From an uncultured Coriobacteriales bacterium (GTDB lineage: Bacteria; Actinomycetota; Coriobacteriia; Coriobacteriales; UMGS124), in the NCBI GenBank assembly GCA_934636245.1, contig CAKUAI010000001.1, forward strand, positions 124,001 through 188,000: a DNA stretch of 64,000 nt, in the 5' to 3' direction. Positions 16,574-25,593 of the stretch are shown here, one piece after another (position 1 is the stretch's first letter; every line of letters starts with the position of its first letter). The position numbers and the translations under genes are program-made. The notes below the pieces were generated by a model. That model worked only from the letters and a program-made list of their open reading frames with translations. It ran no database searches and was not told the DNA's origin.

Positions 16574-16597
16574 AAATATTGTCTGGCGGCAATATTT
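16574..16597. promoter_or_regulatory. Palindromic operator candidate upstream of the NrfA-family gene
   Basis: AAATATTG and CAATATTT are perfect 8-bp arms 8 bases apart, 100 bases before the NrfA start. ACAAATAT occurs in the left arm and again at 16610. The AT-rich sequence stands out from its GC-rich surroundings. The response regulator encoded downstream is one candidate binder. Confidence 0.5.
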
Positions 16598-16696
16598 TGC
16601 AATTGAATACAAATATGCCGTTTAAGCATGGCGCAATAGAATTGCTGATAAGAAGGAGTGAGTACTAAAGGTTGTTGGGGAAGAGAGGAGATTCTC

Positions 16697-17932
16697 ATGG
16701 ATTTAAGGAAGATGCTTACCGCTGGTGTCGTCGTGGCGGCGGCAATGGGGACCGTCTTTGCCGTTGGCGCATATGCCGATGCCGCAACAGATGGACAGGG
16801 CCAGGCGCAGGAGGTTGCTCGTGTTGCCTTGACGACTCCCAATACCAGCTGGGAAAAATGGTGGAATGACTATCCTGATGAGGTTGACTCATTCTTCAGT
16901 GGCATGGACGAAGTGGAGGCTGATGGCAAGGTTCATTCGCATGCAATGCTGTATGCGAATGTGGAGAACGCGAACGCTTCCACGACGGCAAAGTTTGGCA
17001 CCGCGTGCGCAAGTTGCAAGTCGACCATGGTAACCAAGCTGTATGATGAAATGGGCCCTGAGGCATTCTCTCAGCCTTGGGATGAGTATTCCAATCAGAT
17101 TGACTGGTGGGAGTGCGCCTTGTGCCATGAGGATGGCGAGCCCGGTGCCGATCTTACGTATGGCGCGGCTGTGGCGAGCGTGTTCGGAACGAGTTTGCTT
17201 GATGAAGTTGACCCCAAGATTGCTGCTTGTGGGCAGTGCCATAACTTTATGGGTGCTATTTATGGCCGCGGGGTGCTCATGGAGAAAATTCAATCCGGTG
17301 AGGTTGCGGTCGAAGACTGCGATCCATATCGGTATGGCACCGATCCAGACTCCCTTATGAAGGCTGCTCTTGAAGACGGTTACGAGATGCCTGTCGACGA
17401 GCAAACTGGCATTGCGACCTTCCAGGCGAACCATCCTGAGGTCGAGATCCTCCAGGGCAGTGTGCATGGTTCGCTTGGTCTGACCTGCCCCGATTGCCAT
17501 ATGCCCCAGAAGACTAATGACGAGGGCAACACGTATGTCTCGCACAATGCGTCTTCTACGCCGATTGAGAACGAGGAGGCGTTGGAGTTCTGCCTGACGT
17601 GTCATTCTGCCCAGGGCATTGAGGACACGGAGGCCATGAAGAATTTCGTGCTTGCTGCGGAGAAGGAAGTGGCCGATCTCGAAACGGTGTTTTATGACAA
17701 GCAGACCCAGGCGCACGATCTAATCGCACAAGCGACCGCAGAGGGTGGTGTTGACGAGAACGTGCTGCAAGAGGCTCGAGATACCTATACTCGCGCAACT
17801 TGGTACGTTCGCTATGCAGACGGCGGCTCGGAAATTAAGGGTCAGAAAGTTGCCCACAACCCCGACATGATTAAGGACTATATCGAGCGTGCCACTGTCA
17901 TGATGGATGACATCCTCGCCATGCTTGGCTAA
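16697..17932 (+). CDS. Pentaheme c-type cytochrome of the NrfA (ammonia-forming nitrite reductase) family
   Basis: The protein has 411 residues with an AGAGGAG site six bases before the ATG. A Sec signal peptide (cleavage near AYADA) is followed by five heme motifs: CASCK at 104-108, CALCH at 140-144, CGQCH at 178-182, then CPDCH and CLTCH. The lysine-ligated first motif is the hallmark of NrfA, which reduces nitrite to ammonia in the periplasm-equivalent space. HPEVEILQGSVHG before heme 4 supplies the active-site His region. After heme 3 the sequence is NFMGAIYG, where known NrfA proteins have a catalytic Tyr in an H-V-E-Y-Y context, so the chemistry may differ. No NrfH quinol dehydrogenase lies nearby; a heme-motif sensor kinase and its regulator follow instead. 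Confidence 0.88.
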   Translation: MDLRKMLTAGVVVAAAMGTVFAVGAYADAATDGQGQAQEVARVALTTPNTSWEKWWNDYPDEVDSFFSGMDEVEADGKVHSHAMLYANVENANASTTAKFGTACASCKSTMVTKLYDEMGPEAFSQPWDEYSNQIDWWECALCHEDGEPGADLTYGAAVASVFGTSLLDEVDPKIAACGQCHNFMGAIYGRGVLMEKIQSGEVAVEDCDPYRYGTDPDSLMKAALEDGYEMPVDEQTGIATFQANHPEVEILQGSVHGSLGLTCPDCHMPQKTNDEGNTYVSHNASSTPIENEEALEFCLTCHSAQGIEDTEAMKNFVLAAEKEVADLETVFYDKQTQAHDLIAQATAEGGVDENVLQEARDTYTRATWYVRYADGGSEIKGQKVAHNPDMIKDYIERATVMMDDILAMLG

Positions 17933-18020
17933 TCGCTTGCGGCCTCTCTGCATGCTGATCGCCTGTCATTGAAAAGCACATCGGCGTCGAGCACGTATTG
18001 AAAAGGGATATTTGTATGTG

Positions 18021-18058
18021 GCCCGTCGCGGTCTCCCAATTCGGAGGCCACGGCGGGC
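18021..18058 (+). terminator. Hairpin after the NrfA-family gene
   Basis: A 16-bp stem with wobble or mismatched positions (GCCCGTCGCGGTCTCC, GGAGGCCACGGCGGGC) and a 6-base loop, without a T-run. It separates the cytochrome from the kinase and may act as an attenuator or processing site. ATTGAAAAG occurs twice just upstream, 28 bases apart. Confidence 0.45.
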
Positions 18059-18127
18059 TATATGCCGTTGATTGAGGGGGTGCTATGCTTCCCTGGAATA
18101 TAATCGAAGTGGGTGAGAGGGGCGCGG

Positions 18128-19585
18128 ATGTCTGACGGCAAAAAACGGTCACTTGGGCCATGGGTGATGCTTGCGGTTCTCACGGCTTGTGTGCTCGTTG
18201 TTGCCTTTGGCGTTTATATTGCCTGGTCTATTACCTCTGGCCTTATGAATGCCGAGCGTCAGGCCCTTGCTGAGGCGCGCGTGCTCAACGCGGAGGCGTC
18301 GGCGGCGTGGGAGTACGTGAGCTCCATAGAGGACCGTGTGAATTACACGCACGGTGAGTATGATTTCAAGGGTGTCTACTGCACTATTGCGGCAAAGGAT
18401 ATTGCCAGGCGTTTTTCCGATAGCTCAACGTATTCTATCCGTTATGTTCGTGATAACCCACGCAATGTTGCTGACGCGCCTGACGATTTTGAGCAGCGCG
18501 CGCTTGCTGCGTTTGCCCAGGGTGACGATGAGTATTACGAGAGGCCAGCTCCGCAAGAGGGGTCTGATGGCATGTTTCGCTATGCCTCTGCCTTGTTTAT
18601 CGAGGGATCGTGCCTGAAGTGCCACGGTGAAGTTGCCGGTGAAAAAGATCCAGTGGGATATCTTAAAGAAGGCATGGCGTTGGGGGATTTGGCGGGGGCC
18701 GTGTCGATTGAGATTCCCATGGCCGGTCTTCTTGCCCAGATGACAGGCGATATTGTCCGTGCGGCCGTGCTCTTCGTTGCCCTAATGGTGGGTTTGGCGC
18801 TTGTCGGTTTGTGGGGCACGCGCCATTTCGTTGCCCATCCGCTTGTTGAGGAGAACGCTCGTTTAGAGGGAGAGGGCCAGGCGCAGTCGAATTTTCTTAC
18901 CATCATGTCGCACGAGCTTAAGACGCCCGTTGCATCCATCATGGCGTTCACCGAATTGTGGAAACGTGCGGGCGTCCCGAGGACTGTCGAGGAGGAACGG
19001 CTGGTCGATGAGGTGCAAATGAACAGCAAGGTTCTCCTGGATATGGTTGACAATGTTCTGGACACAGCGCGCTTGGAAGCTGGCGCCCTGCGTGTGGACA
19101 TGGGCCCCGTTGACATTGTTGATGTTGCATCTCTTGTGCGCTCAACCATGGGACCGATAGCGCAGAACCGTGGGGTGGAGTTTGCGGTCAAGATAGAGCC
19201 GGGAGTGCCCGTCATCATGACCGACCGCGAAGCGGTGCGACGCATTACGGTAAACCTGGTGAACAACGCCTTGCGGTATAGTCCACGCGGCGGGTCGGTG
19301 CGACTTTCCTTTGGGTATGCAGGTGGATGTCTAGACATCGGTGTCGTTGACACGGGTATTGGCATTGCGCCTGATCAGGTGGAGAATATTTTTGAGCGGT
19401 TTGTCTCCAGCGAGGGCTCGGCGGGAACATCTCAGGGGGGCAGCGGCCTAGGTTTGTACATCGTGCGTGGTTTTGCCGAACGTATGGGTGGCCATACCGA
19501 GGTGAAAAGCGAGCCAGGCAAGGGCAGCGAGTTCCATGTGTATTTGCCGGCTGTCGCTTGCCCAGATGGTGATGGGGAGGAATGA
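18128..19585 (+). CDS. Membrane sensor histidine kinase with DUF3365-like heme-c sensor domain
   Basis: The protein has 485 residues with GAGAGGGG before the ATG. A first membrane helix (about 12-38) precedes an extracytoplasmic domain of about 165 residues containing CLKCH (162-166), a c-type heme attachment motif. This matches DUF3365/Tll0287-like sensor domains. A second helix (about 208-228) leads to a HisKA domain with the phosphoacceptor in MSHELKTP. The HATPase domain has NLVNNALRYSP, VVDTGIGI and GGSGLGLYI. It is therefore a probable redox, NO or nitrite sensor that signals to the response regulator one base downstream. Position next to the NrfA-family gene suggests it controls that cytochrome. 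Confidence 0.92.
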   Translation: MSDGKKRSLGPWVMLAVLTACVLVVAFGVYIAWSITSGLMNAERQALAEARVLNAEASAAWEYVSSIEDRVNYTHGEYDFKGVYCTIAAKDIARRFSDSSTYSIRYVRDNPRNVADAPDDFEQRALAAFAQGDDEYYERPAPQEGSDGMFRYASALFIEGSCLKCHGEVAGEKDPVGYLKEGMALGDLAGAVSIEIPMAGLLAQMTGDIVRAAVLFVALMVGLALVGLWGTRHFVAHPLVEENARLEGEGQAQSNFLTIMSHELKTPVASIMAFTELWKRAGVPRTVEEERLVDEVQMNSKVLLDMVDNVLDTARLEAGALRVDMGPVDIVDVASLVRSTMGPIAQNRGVEFAVKIEPGVPVIMTDREAVRRITVNLVNNALRYSPRGGSVRLSFGYAGGCLDIGVVDTGIGIAPDQVENIFERFVSSEGSAGTSQGGSGLGLYIVRGFAERMGGHTEVKSEPGKGSEFHVYLPAVACPDGDGEE

Positions 19586-19586
19586 A

Positions 19587-20285
19587 ATGAAGCTGGTTTC
19601 TCCGGTTCTGGTCGTAGATGACGAGCCGAGTCTTCGCAAAGCGATTGTGGGCATGTTGACGACAGGGGGCTTTTCGTGTGTGGAGGCTGAGAACGGGGAG
19701 GAAGCCCTGCGCATTTGCCGCGACTTGGTGCCCGATCTTGTCGTGCTGGACGTCATGATGCCAGGAATCGACGGTTTCGAAGTCATACGTAGCTTGCGGG
19801 CTACCGGTAGCTGCGTGCCTATCCTTGTTTTGAGTGCGAAAGGGGACCTCTCGGACAAAGACGTGGCTTTTGGGTGCGGTGCAGACGACTATCTTGTGAA
19901 ACCGTTTGGAATCGACGAGCTTTTGATGCGCGTGCGCGCCCTACTTCGCCGGGCGGGGATGCAGCCCGTTTCTGCGGCCGGGATTGTGCGTACGGGAGGG
20001 CTTGAAATAGACCTATTGCGCGGGCTGATATCGTTGGATGGCCGCCTTTTGGATCTCAAGCCCAAGGAGTCGAAGATCCTCGCTTTTCTGGCGAGACACG
20101 CGGGGGATGTTCTCACAAAGGAGGACATCGTACGTGGCGTCTGGGGAGAGGAGTATCTTGGTACTTCGATCAACATCCCGGTGTACATCAGGCACCTGCG
20201 CGAAAAGATTGAACCCGATCCTGCGAACCCGCGATACATCCTTACGGAATGGGGAAGCGGATACCGTCTTGCGCAAGTAAAATAG
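19587..20285 (+). CDS. OmpR/PhoB-family response regulator
   Basis: The protein has 232 residues, starting one base after the kinase stop, with GGAGG inside the kinase 3' end as its ribosome site. The receiver domain has the acidic pair VVDDE (11-13), phosphoacceptor Asp55 in LVVLDVMMPG, and the conserved Lys in DYLVKPF. A C-terminal winged helix (LKPKESKILAFLARH ... YIRHLREKIE ... GSGYRLAQ) binds DNA. It is the partner of the heme-motif kinase and probably controls the NrfA-family gene, perhaps through the AAATATTG palindrome. Confidence 0.94.
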   Translation: MKLVSPVLVVDDEPSLRKAIVGMLTTGGFSCVEAENGEEALRICRDLVPDLVVLDVMMPGIDGFEVIRSLRATGSCVPILVLSAKGDLSDKDVAFGCGADDYLVKPFGIDELLMRVRALLRRAGMQPVSAAGIVRTGGLEIDLLRGLISLDGRLLDLKPKESKILAFLARHAGDVLTKEDIVRGVWGEEYLGTSINIPVYIRHLREKIEPDPANPRYILTEWGSGYRLAQVK

Positions 20286-20360
20286 GAGCCGATCCGTTTT
20301 CAATCGAGAATGTAGGCGAATCCCAGTCATGCTGCGTGACAGTTTGAGTGCGACGTTGCC

Positions 20361-21368
20361 TTAACGTTCCTGCTTACGGTACTGGGCGGGTGTGCAGCTG
20401 TAGGCGCGCCGGAACGCCTTGATGAAGTTTGAAGGGTGGGCATAGCCCACGCGCGCGGAGATGACTTCCACGCACACGTCGGTGGTGCGCAGCAGCAGGG
20501 CGCCCTGCGTCATTCGCAGCTGGGCGACGTAGCGCCCGGGCGTGGTGTGGTACAGGCGTTGGAAGCCTGTCTTGAGCTTTTGCGCGCTGAGGCCGAGGTC
20601 CTTTGCGAGCGCCTCTATCGTGCAGGGGTGCGTGTAGGTACGGTCGAGCGTGTCGCGCGCCCGTTCGATCGAATAGAGCTCATCGGTGGAGAACTCTGCC
20701 CTGCGTCCTGTGGAGAGTGGGTACCGGCCTCTTGCAGCCGCTGGGTGGAAGGGGTTTTCGGCTCCCGTGCGGCCCGTCGCCTCCATGATGGCGTCAAGTG
20801 CCTCGAGCGCCGCCCCCTGCACTGCGAGGGGGCCGAGCCTGCCGGAACGGTCGGCTTCGATGAGTCGCTCCATGGCGGCAACGGCGTTCATGGGCAGGAA
20901 GCGGTAGGTGCGGTTTGGCTCGAGTGCCTGGTGGAGCGGGTGCGCATAGTGCGCGGCGTATTTCTTGCGGGCTGTTTCGAAAAATGCTGGGTACAGGCTG
21001 AACTCCGCTCCACAAAGGCGCTGTCCTTGATGCCATTCCTGCTCGCCGCGCACGCCCCACTCATAGGTCACGAAGACGGAGGGAAGAAACGACGACTGCC
21101 TCTCTCCCTCCATCTGAAAGAACGTGCGGCCTTCGTGCATCGCCCCGAACCGAAGGATCTCCTGGTCGCATGAGAAGCGGGCGGAGAAGTCATGATCGAT
21201 GCGATAGTCGGCCACCCCAAACTCATAGAGTCCAGGTTCGCCATAAAGGCGCAGGTAATCGCCTCGTTCGTTGGCATATGTCGTACACGCCGTGCCTTGG
21301 CTTGCCTGCATCCCAAGCTCATGCAAGACAAACAAGCGAAGCTCTTCGGCATTGTGCGCCTCAAACAT
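20361..21368 (-). CDS. AraC-family transcriptional regulator
   Basis: The protein has 335 residues. The ATG at 21368 follows GGAGG by seven bases; the frame is open much further upstream, antisense to the next gene, but that part is not coding. The C-terminal 100 residues hold two helix-turn-helix motifs (IEALAKDLGLSAQKLKTGFQ, VGYAHPSNFIKAFRRAYSC). The N-terminal 230 residues resemble PchR-type sensors of siderophore uptake. It is divergent from the iron-type ABC importer, so it probably activates that operon in response to siderophore or heme. Confidence 0.9.
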   Translation of the reverse strand: MFEAHNAEELRLFVLHELGMQASQGTACTTYANERGDYLRLYGEPGLYEFGVADYRIDHDFSARFSCDQEILRFGAMHEGRTFFQMEGERQSSFLPSVFVTYEWGVRGEQEWHQGQRLCGAEFSLYPAFFETARKKYAAHYAHPLHQALEPNRTYRFLPMNAVAAMERLIEADRSGRLGPLAVQGAALEALDAIMEATGRTGAENPFHPAAARGRYPLSTGRRAEFSTDELYSIERARDTLDRTYTHPCTIEALAKDLGLSAQKLKTGFQRLYHTTPGRYVAQLRMTQGALLLRTTDVCVEVISARVGYAHPSNFIKAFRRAYSCTPAQYRKQER

Positions 21369-21509
21369 GACCGCCTCCGGTTGTGAAGAGAGATAGTCCA
21401 AACGGCAAAAAAAATAGTGCAAAAAAGTAGGTCTATGGTAACTAAAACGCGGTTGTGCTTGAATGTGATGTTGTAAGCCACGTATAACCTTTAAAAAGGA
21501 GACCATGCT

Positions 21510-22634
21510 ATGAGCATCACGAACGTCATGAACGCCATGAACCAGGGAATGACCCGCCGCGGTTTTGTGGGCGCATCCGCAATCGCCTGCCTCGCGGCAG
21601 CCGGCCTCGTATCGTTTGCGGGGGAGGCACACGCCGACGAGGCGCAGACGCGCACGGTGACCGACGCCCGCGGCGAGGTTGAGATTCCTGCCAACCCCCA
21701 GCGCATCGTGGACCTTTCGGGCAACTCCGACATGCTCAAGATCTTCGGCTTCGACGTGGTGGGCACCGCCAACTCCGACGCCTACGACTACACCAAGTTC
21801 CCCGCCTATCTCGAGGAGGACCTGGCAGGCGCCACGATTCTGGGCTACAGCTACCAGGACACCATGGACATCGAGGCGATTCTTGCCCTCGACCCCGACC
21901 TCATCATCATCTCCGGTGTGCAGGAGAAGATGTACGACCAGCTTCAGAGTGTGTGCCCCACCATCATGATCCAGCTTGCCCAGATCAACTGGAAGGAAGA
22001 CGTCCAGGCTTTCGCGAAGGTGCTCGACTGCGAGGACAAGGCCACCGCGTGGCTTGAGTCCTACGAGGCCAAGGCTGCCGCCATGGGCGAGAAGATTCGC
22101 GAGGAGTATGGCGAGGACACCACGTATCTGTCGTTCCTTGCCAGCGGCGGCCAGCTCTACATCTTCGACGCTGCCGGCTTCGGCATGGTGATGTACGAGG
22201 ACATGGGCCTGGCCAAGCCCGAGGGCATGCCGCAGCAGGAGAACGTCTCGCTGCCCGTCGTGGATTACGAGGGACTTGCCGCCATCGACGCCGACTTCAT
22301 CTTCGCCATCGGCACCGACGAGGACCTCAAGGCGCTCAACGAGAGCAAGCTGTACCAGATGATGCGCGCCGTGCAGGACGGCAACGTCGTGGAGCTGCCT
22401 GCGAGCCCCTATTTCAACCAGGGCTACGGCTGCATCGGCAAGGACACGCTGGTGAGCGAGTTCCCCTACCTCATCGCAGGTGAGGACCCCGCCGAGGCTC
22501 GCGCGAAGGCTCGCGAGGACATGGCCGAGGAGGGCACCGAGGCGAGCGCTGCTGACGACAAGCAGGGCGAGGAGGGCGCGGCTGACGAGTCCGACGAAAA
22601 GAGCGCCTCGGAGGATGCCTCCAAGACGAAGTAG
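21510..22634 (+). CDS. Iron-siderophore/heme-type ABC transporter substrate-binding protein
   Basis: The protein has 374 residues with AAAAAGGAG before the ATG. A twin-arginine signal (MTRRGFVGAS) exports it. There is no lipobox cysteine, so unlike many Gram-positive binding proteins it is not obviously lipid-anchored. The periplasmic-binding-protein fold of the FecB/BtuF class is seen: RTVTDARGEVEIPANPQRIV, then EAILALDPDLIIISG. The last 45 residues are an acidic low-complexity tail (SDEKSASEDASKTK), unusual for the family. It is first in an operon with two FecCD permeases and an ATPase. Confidence 0.92.
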   Translation: MSITNVMNAMNQGMTRRGFVGASAIACLAAAGLVSFAGEAHADEAQTRTVTDARGEVEIPANPQRIVDLSGNSDMLKIFGFDVVGTANSDAYDYTKFPAYLEEDLAGATILGYSYQDTMDIEAILALDPDLIIISGVQEKMYDQLQSVCPTIMIQLAQINWKEDVQAFAKVLDCEDKATAWLESYEAKAAAMGEKIREEYGEDTTYLSFLASGGQLYIFDAAGFGMVMYEDMGLAKPEGMPQQENVSLPVVDYEGLAAIDADFIFAIGTDEDLKALNESKLYQMMRAVQDGNVVELPASPYFNQGYGCIGKDTLVSEFPYLIAGEDPAEARAKAREDMAEEGTEASAADDKQGEEGAADESDEKSASEDASKTK

Positions 22635-22657
22635 GGTTGTTTGGCCTGCAGGGGCTG

Positions 22658-22698
22658 AGCCGGAGTCTGGGGCGCGAGTACCTGGACTCCGGCTTTTT
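22658..22698 (+). terminator. Intra-operon terminator after the binding protein gene
   Basis: A perfect 10-bp stem (AGCCGGAGTC, GACTCCGGCT) with five Ts between the binding protein and the permease genes. Partial termination here would give more binding protein than permease. Confidence 0.75.
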
Positions 22699-22731
22699 GG
22701 TGTCGGACGGCATGTGGGGGGTAGGTGATTC

Positions 22732-23724
22732 ATGAACGACAAGATCAAACGCACTGCCGTGTTTGCCGCGGGTATTGCGCTTGTTGTGGCGGGCATCCTC
22801 GTGTCGGTGAGCGTGGGAGCCAAGAGCATCGCGTTGTCCGATGTGATGGATGCCATTTTCAACTACGACGAGGGCACTCTCGAGCATGTGCTTGTGCGCG
22901 ACGCAAGGTTGCCGCGTGCGCTGTGCGCCGTGCTTGTCGGCGGCGTGCTGGCGCTTTCGGGCGCCATGATGCAGGGCGTGCTGCGCAACCCTGTGGCTGA
23001 GCCGTCGGTCATGGGAGTGAACCAAGGTGCGACGCTCATGGTTTCCATCGCGCTTGTGGCAGGCCTGGCGGGAGGGGCCCCGGGCGGGTTCCTCATGGCG
23101 CTCGTGGGGGCTGCCGTGAGCGGCGGGTTGCTGTTGCTCTTTACCCTCACCAACTCGGCGAACCAGTCGATGGCGCGCATCTTGCTGGCGGGCACGGCAA
23201 TGAGCACGTTTTTCCTGGCGCTTGCCACCATGGTGGGCCTTCTTGGCAACCGCTCCCAGGAGCTCGCGTTTTGGGTGGCGGGCGGCCTGCGGCAGACGGG
23301 TTGGACCCAGGTCGCGGTGCTTGCCGTAATTGGCGGTGCCTTCTCGGCCCTGGCCTTTGCGTGGTCGGGCAAGGTGAACGTCCTGAGTCTGGGTGACGAG
23401 TTTGCCTGCGGCCTGGGCGTGCGTCCCGTGCGCGTGAAGCTGCAGGTCGTGGCGATGCTTGTGCCCTTGTGCGGCGTGGCGGTGGCCGTTGCGGGCAACA
23501 TCGGCTACATCGGCCTGTTCATACCCCACATCCTGCGCCGTGTGATAGGCAACGACTATCGCGTGCTCATGCCGGCGTCGTTCGTGTTCGGCGCGGCGGT
23601 GCTCGTATGGGCCGACATTGCGGCGCGCATGGTCATGGCGCCCTATGAGCTGCCGGTGGGCCTGTTCACGGCAATCATCGGCGTGCCGGTGTTCTTGCTT
23701 TTGGTGAGAGGGGAGAAGCACTGA
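22732..23724 (+). CDS. FecCD-family ABC permease
   Basis: The protein has 330 residues and about nine to ten membrane helices. Family signatures include LPRALCAVLVGGVLALSGAMMQGVLRNPVAEPSVMGV split across helices and NIGYIGLFIPHILRR, the loop contacting the ATPase. It forms the membrane channel together with the next gene, whose start codon overlaps this stop (TGATG). Confidence 0.95.
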   Translation: MNDKIKRTAVFAAGIALVVAGILVSVSVGAKSIALSDVMDAIFNYDEGTLEHVLVRDARLPRALCAVLVGGVLALSGAMMQGVLRNPVAEPSVMGVNQGATLMVSIALVAGLAGGAPGGFLMALVGAAVSGGLLLLFTLTNSANQSMARILLAGTAMSTFFLALATMVGLLGNRSQELAFWVAGGLRQTGWTQVAVLAVIGGAFSALAFAWSGKVNVLSLGDEFACGLGVRPVRVKLQVVAMLVPLCGVAVAVAGNIGYIGLFIPHILRRVIGNDYRVLMPASFVFGAAVLVWADIAARMVMAPYELPVGLFTAIIGVPVFLLLVRGEKH

Positions 23725-24752
23725 TGAGACTCCTTCCTTGTGCCGGCGTGCGAGCGCGCACCTGGTTGCCCGGGGTCGTGGCCGTCGCCGTGTTCCTGGC
23801 GGCGGTGTGCGTCTCGCTCATGGTCGGCAGCTACACCATGACGCCGGGCGAGGTCGTGGCCACGCTCATGGGCCAGGGGAGCAAGCTGCAGAACTTCGCC
23901 GTGCTTCAAACGCGCCTGCCGCGCACGGTGCTTGCGGTCCTCGTCGGTACGGCGCTGGCGTTTTCGGGCGGCATCCTGCAGGGCGTGACGCGCAACCCCT
24001 TGGCCGAGCCGGGCATGATTGGCATCAACGCAGGTGCGGCGCTCGCCGTGGTGCTGTGGATCTCCGCCCAGACCAGCGCATATTATTCGCAGCTCGACCT
24101 GTTCGCGTCCGTGGGCATGCCCGTCGTTGCGGCTATGGGAGCGCTTCTCTCAACGGGGCTTGTGTACGCGCTTTCCCACAACCACGGCATACGTCCCGTG
24201 CGCTTCATCCTCACGGGCATCGGCGTGAACGGCGGCATCCTGGCAATCATCACCTATTTTCAGCTCGCCATGAGCAAGGGCAGCTACAACCAGGTGCTTA
24301 CCTGGACAAACGGCAGCCTGTGGGGAAGCAGTTGGACCTACATCGCGCTCGTCGCTCCTTTGATTCTTGCGGTTGTCGCGATTGTGCTGGCCAAGGCGCC
24401 CTCGCTTGACGCGCTTGCTTTGGGCGATGAACTCGCGTGCGGCATCGGCGTGAACGTGTCGCGCCAGCGTGCGGTTTTTGTGGTGCTGGCAGCCTTGTTG
24501 GCAGCCTTCGCCACCGCGGTCGCGGGCAGCATTGCGTTTCTCGGCCTGCTGGGCCCCCAGATTGCGCGCCGGCTCGTCGGGCCCCGTGCGCGCGTCATGC
24601 TTCCGATGGCCGCCGTCGTCTCGTCGGTCATTCTCGTTGTGGCCGACACGGTGGCACGCAACGCGTTCTCGCCTATCGAGATTCCCGTGGGTGTGGTCGT
24701 TGCGGTAATCGGCGTGCCGTATTTCATCTATCTCATGATTAAGGAGAAGTAG
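23724..24752 (+). CDS. FecCD-family ABC permease, second subunit
   Basis: The protein has 342 residues and is a paralogue of the preceding permease, with matching signatures (LPRTVLAVLVGTALAFSGGI, GSIAFLGLLGPQIARRLVG). The start overlaps the previous stop by one base, indicating translational coupling. The two permeases probably form a heterodimer for a siderophore, heme or corrinoid. Confidence 0.95.
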   Translation: MRLLPCAGVRARTWLPGVVAVAVFLAAVCVSLMVGSYTMTPGEVVATLMGQGSKLQNFAVLQTRLPRTVLAVLVGTALAFSGGILQGVTRNPLAEPGMIGINAGAALAVVLWISAQTSAYYSQLDLFASVGMPVVAAMGALLSTGLVYALSHNHGIRPVRFILTGIGVNGGILAIITYFQLAMSKGSYNQVLTWTNGSLWGSSWTYIALVAPLILAVVAIVLAKAPSLDALALGDELACGIGVNVSRQRAVFVVLAALLAAFATAVAGSIAFLGLLGPQIARRLVGPRARVMLPMAAVVSSVILVVADTVARNAFSPIEIPVGVVVAVIGVPYFIYLMIKEK

Positions 24753-24754
24753 CC

Positions 24755-25567
24755 ATGCCCTGTGCAATCGAGCTTCGCGGGGTGCAGGTGGCCTACGATG
24801 ACGCGGTCGTCGTGCCTGACGCGAACCTTTCAATCGCCGCTGGCAAGGTCACCATGCTCATCGGCCCCAACGGCTGCGGCAAGTCCACGACCCTCAAGGC
24901 CATCGCGCGGATCAACTCCCTGCGCAAGGGCGAGGTGCTCCTGCATGGCGAGAGTGTCGCGGGCATGTCCCAGCGTGCGCTGGCCCGCAAACTTGCCGTG
25001 CTGCCGCAATCGCCCGCGGTGCCTGAGGGCATCAACGTGCGCGACCTGGTGGCATACGGGCGGTTTCCTTATCGCAAGCCCCTGGGCGGCCTCTCCAAGG
25101 AAGACCACGAGGTCATTGACTGGGCCATGTGTCGCACCGGCGTGGAGGCCTTGGCCGAGCGCCGGGTCGACGAGTTGTCGGGCGGACAGCGTCAGCGCGT
25201 GTGGATAGCGCTCACGCTTGCCCAGAAGGCTGACGTCATGCTGTTTGACGAGCCGACCACCTACCTGGACATCTCACACCAGATTGAGGTGCTTGAGCTG
25301 CTGCGGCGTCTCAACCGCGAGGAAGGGGCGACCGTTGTCGTGGTAATTCACGAGCTCAACCTCGCCGCCAAGTACGCCGACCACATCGTGGGCATGCGTG
25401 CGGGCAAGGTGGCGTTCGAAGGTGCGCCGTGCGACGTGTTCAACGAGGCGAACCTGCGTGTCCTCTATGACATCGAACCTGAGATTCTGCGCGACCCCGC
25501 GCGTGGTTATCCCGTGTGCATTGATTATGCGCGCGCCGAGTCTGCCAACCCCGTTGTTTGCGCGTAG
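24755..25567 (+). CDS. ABC transporter ATPase (FecE-like)
   Basis: The protein has 270 residues. Walker A is GPNGCGKST at 37-45, the signature is LSGGQRQRVWIALTLAQ, and Walker B is MLFDEPTTYLDI. The H-loop histidine follows in VVIHELNLAAKYAD. It powers the importer formed by the two preceding permeases; it starts two bases after the second permease. Substrate class (Fe-siderophore, heme or B12) is not resolved, but the AraC neighbour favours iron. Confidence 0.95.
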   Translation: MPCAIELRGVQVAYDDAVVVPDANLSIAAGKVTMLIGPNGCGKSTTLKAIARINSLRKGEVLLHGESVAGMSQRALARKLAVLPQSPAVPEGINVRDLVAYGRFPYRKPLGGLSKEDHEVIDWAMCRTGVEALAERRVDELSGGQRQRVWIALTLAQKADVMLFDEPTTYLDISHQIEVLELLRRLNREEGATVVVVIHELNLAAKYADHIVGMRAGKVAFEGAPCDVFNEANLRVLYDIEPEILRDPARGYPVCIDYARAESANPVVCA

Positions 25568-25593
25568 CGTTGGGCGGGGAGAGGGAGGCGGGT

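Noticed and set aside
20361..22862. Continuous 833-codon open frame on the minus strand spanning the AraC gene and the antisense of the binding protein gene
   Set aside because: Only the part from 21368 downward has AraC homology and a ribosome site; the rest is antisense to a well-supported gene in GC-rich DNA.
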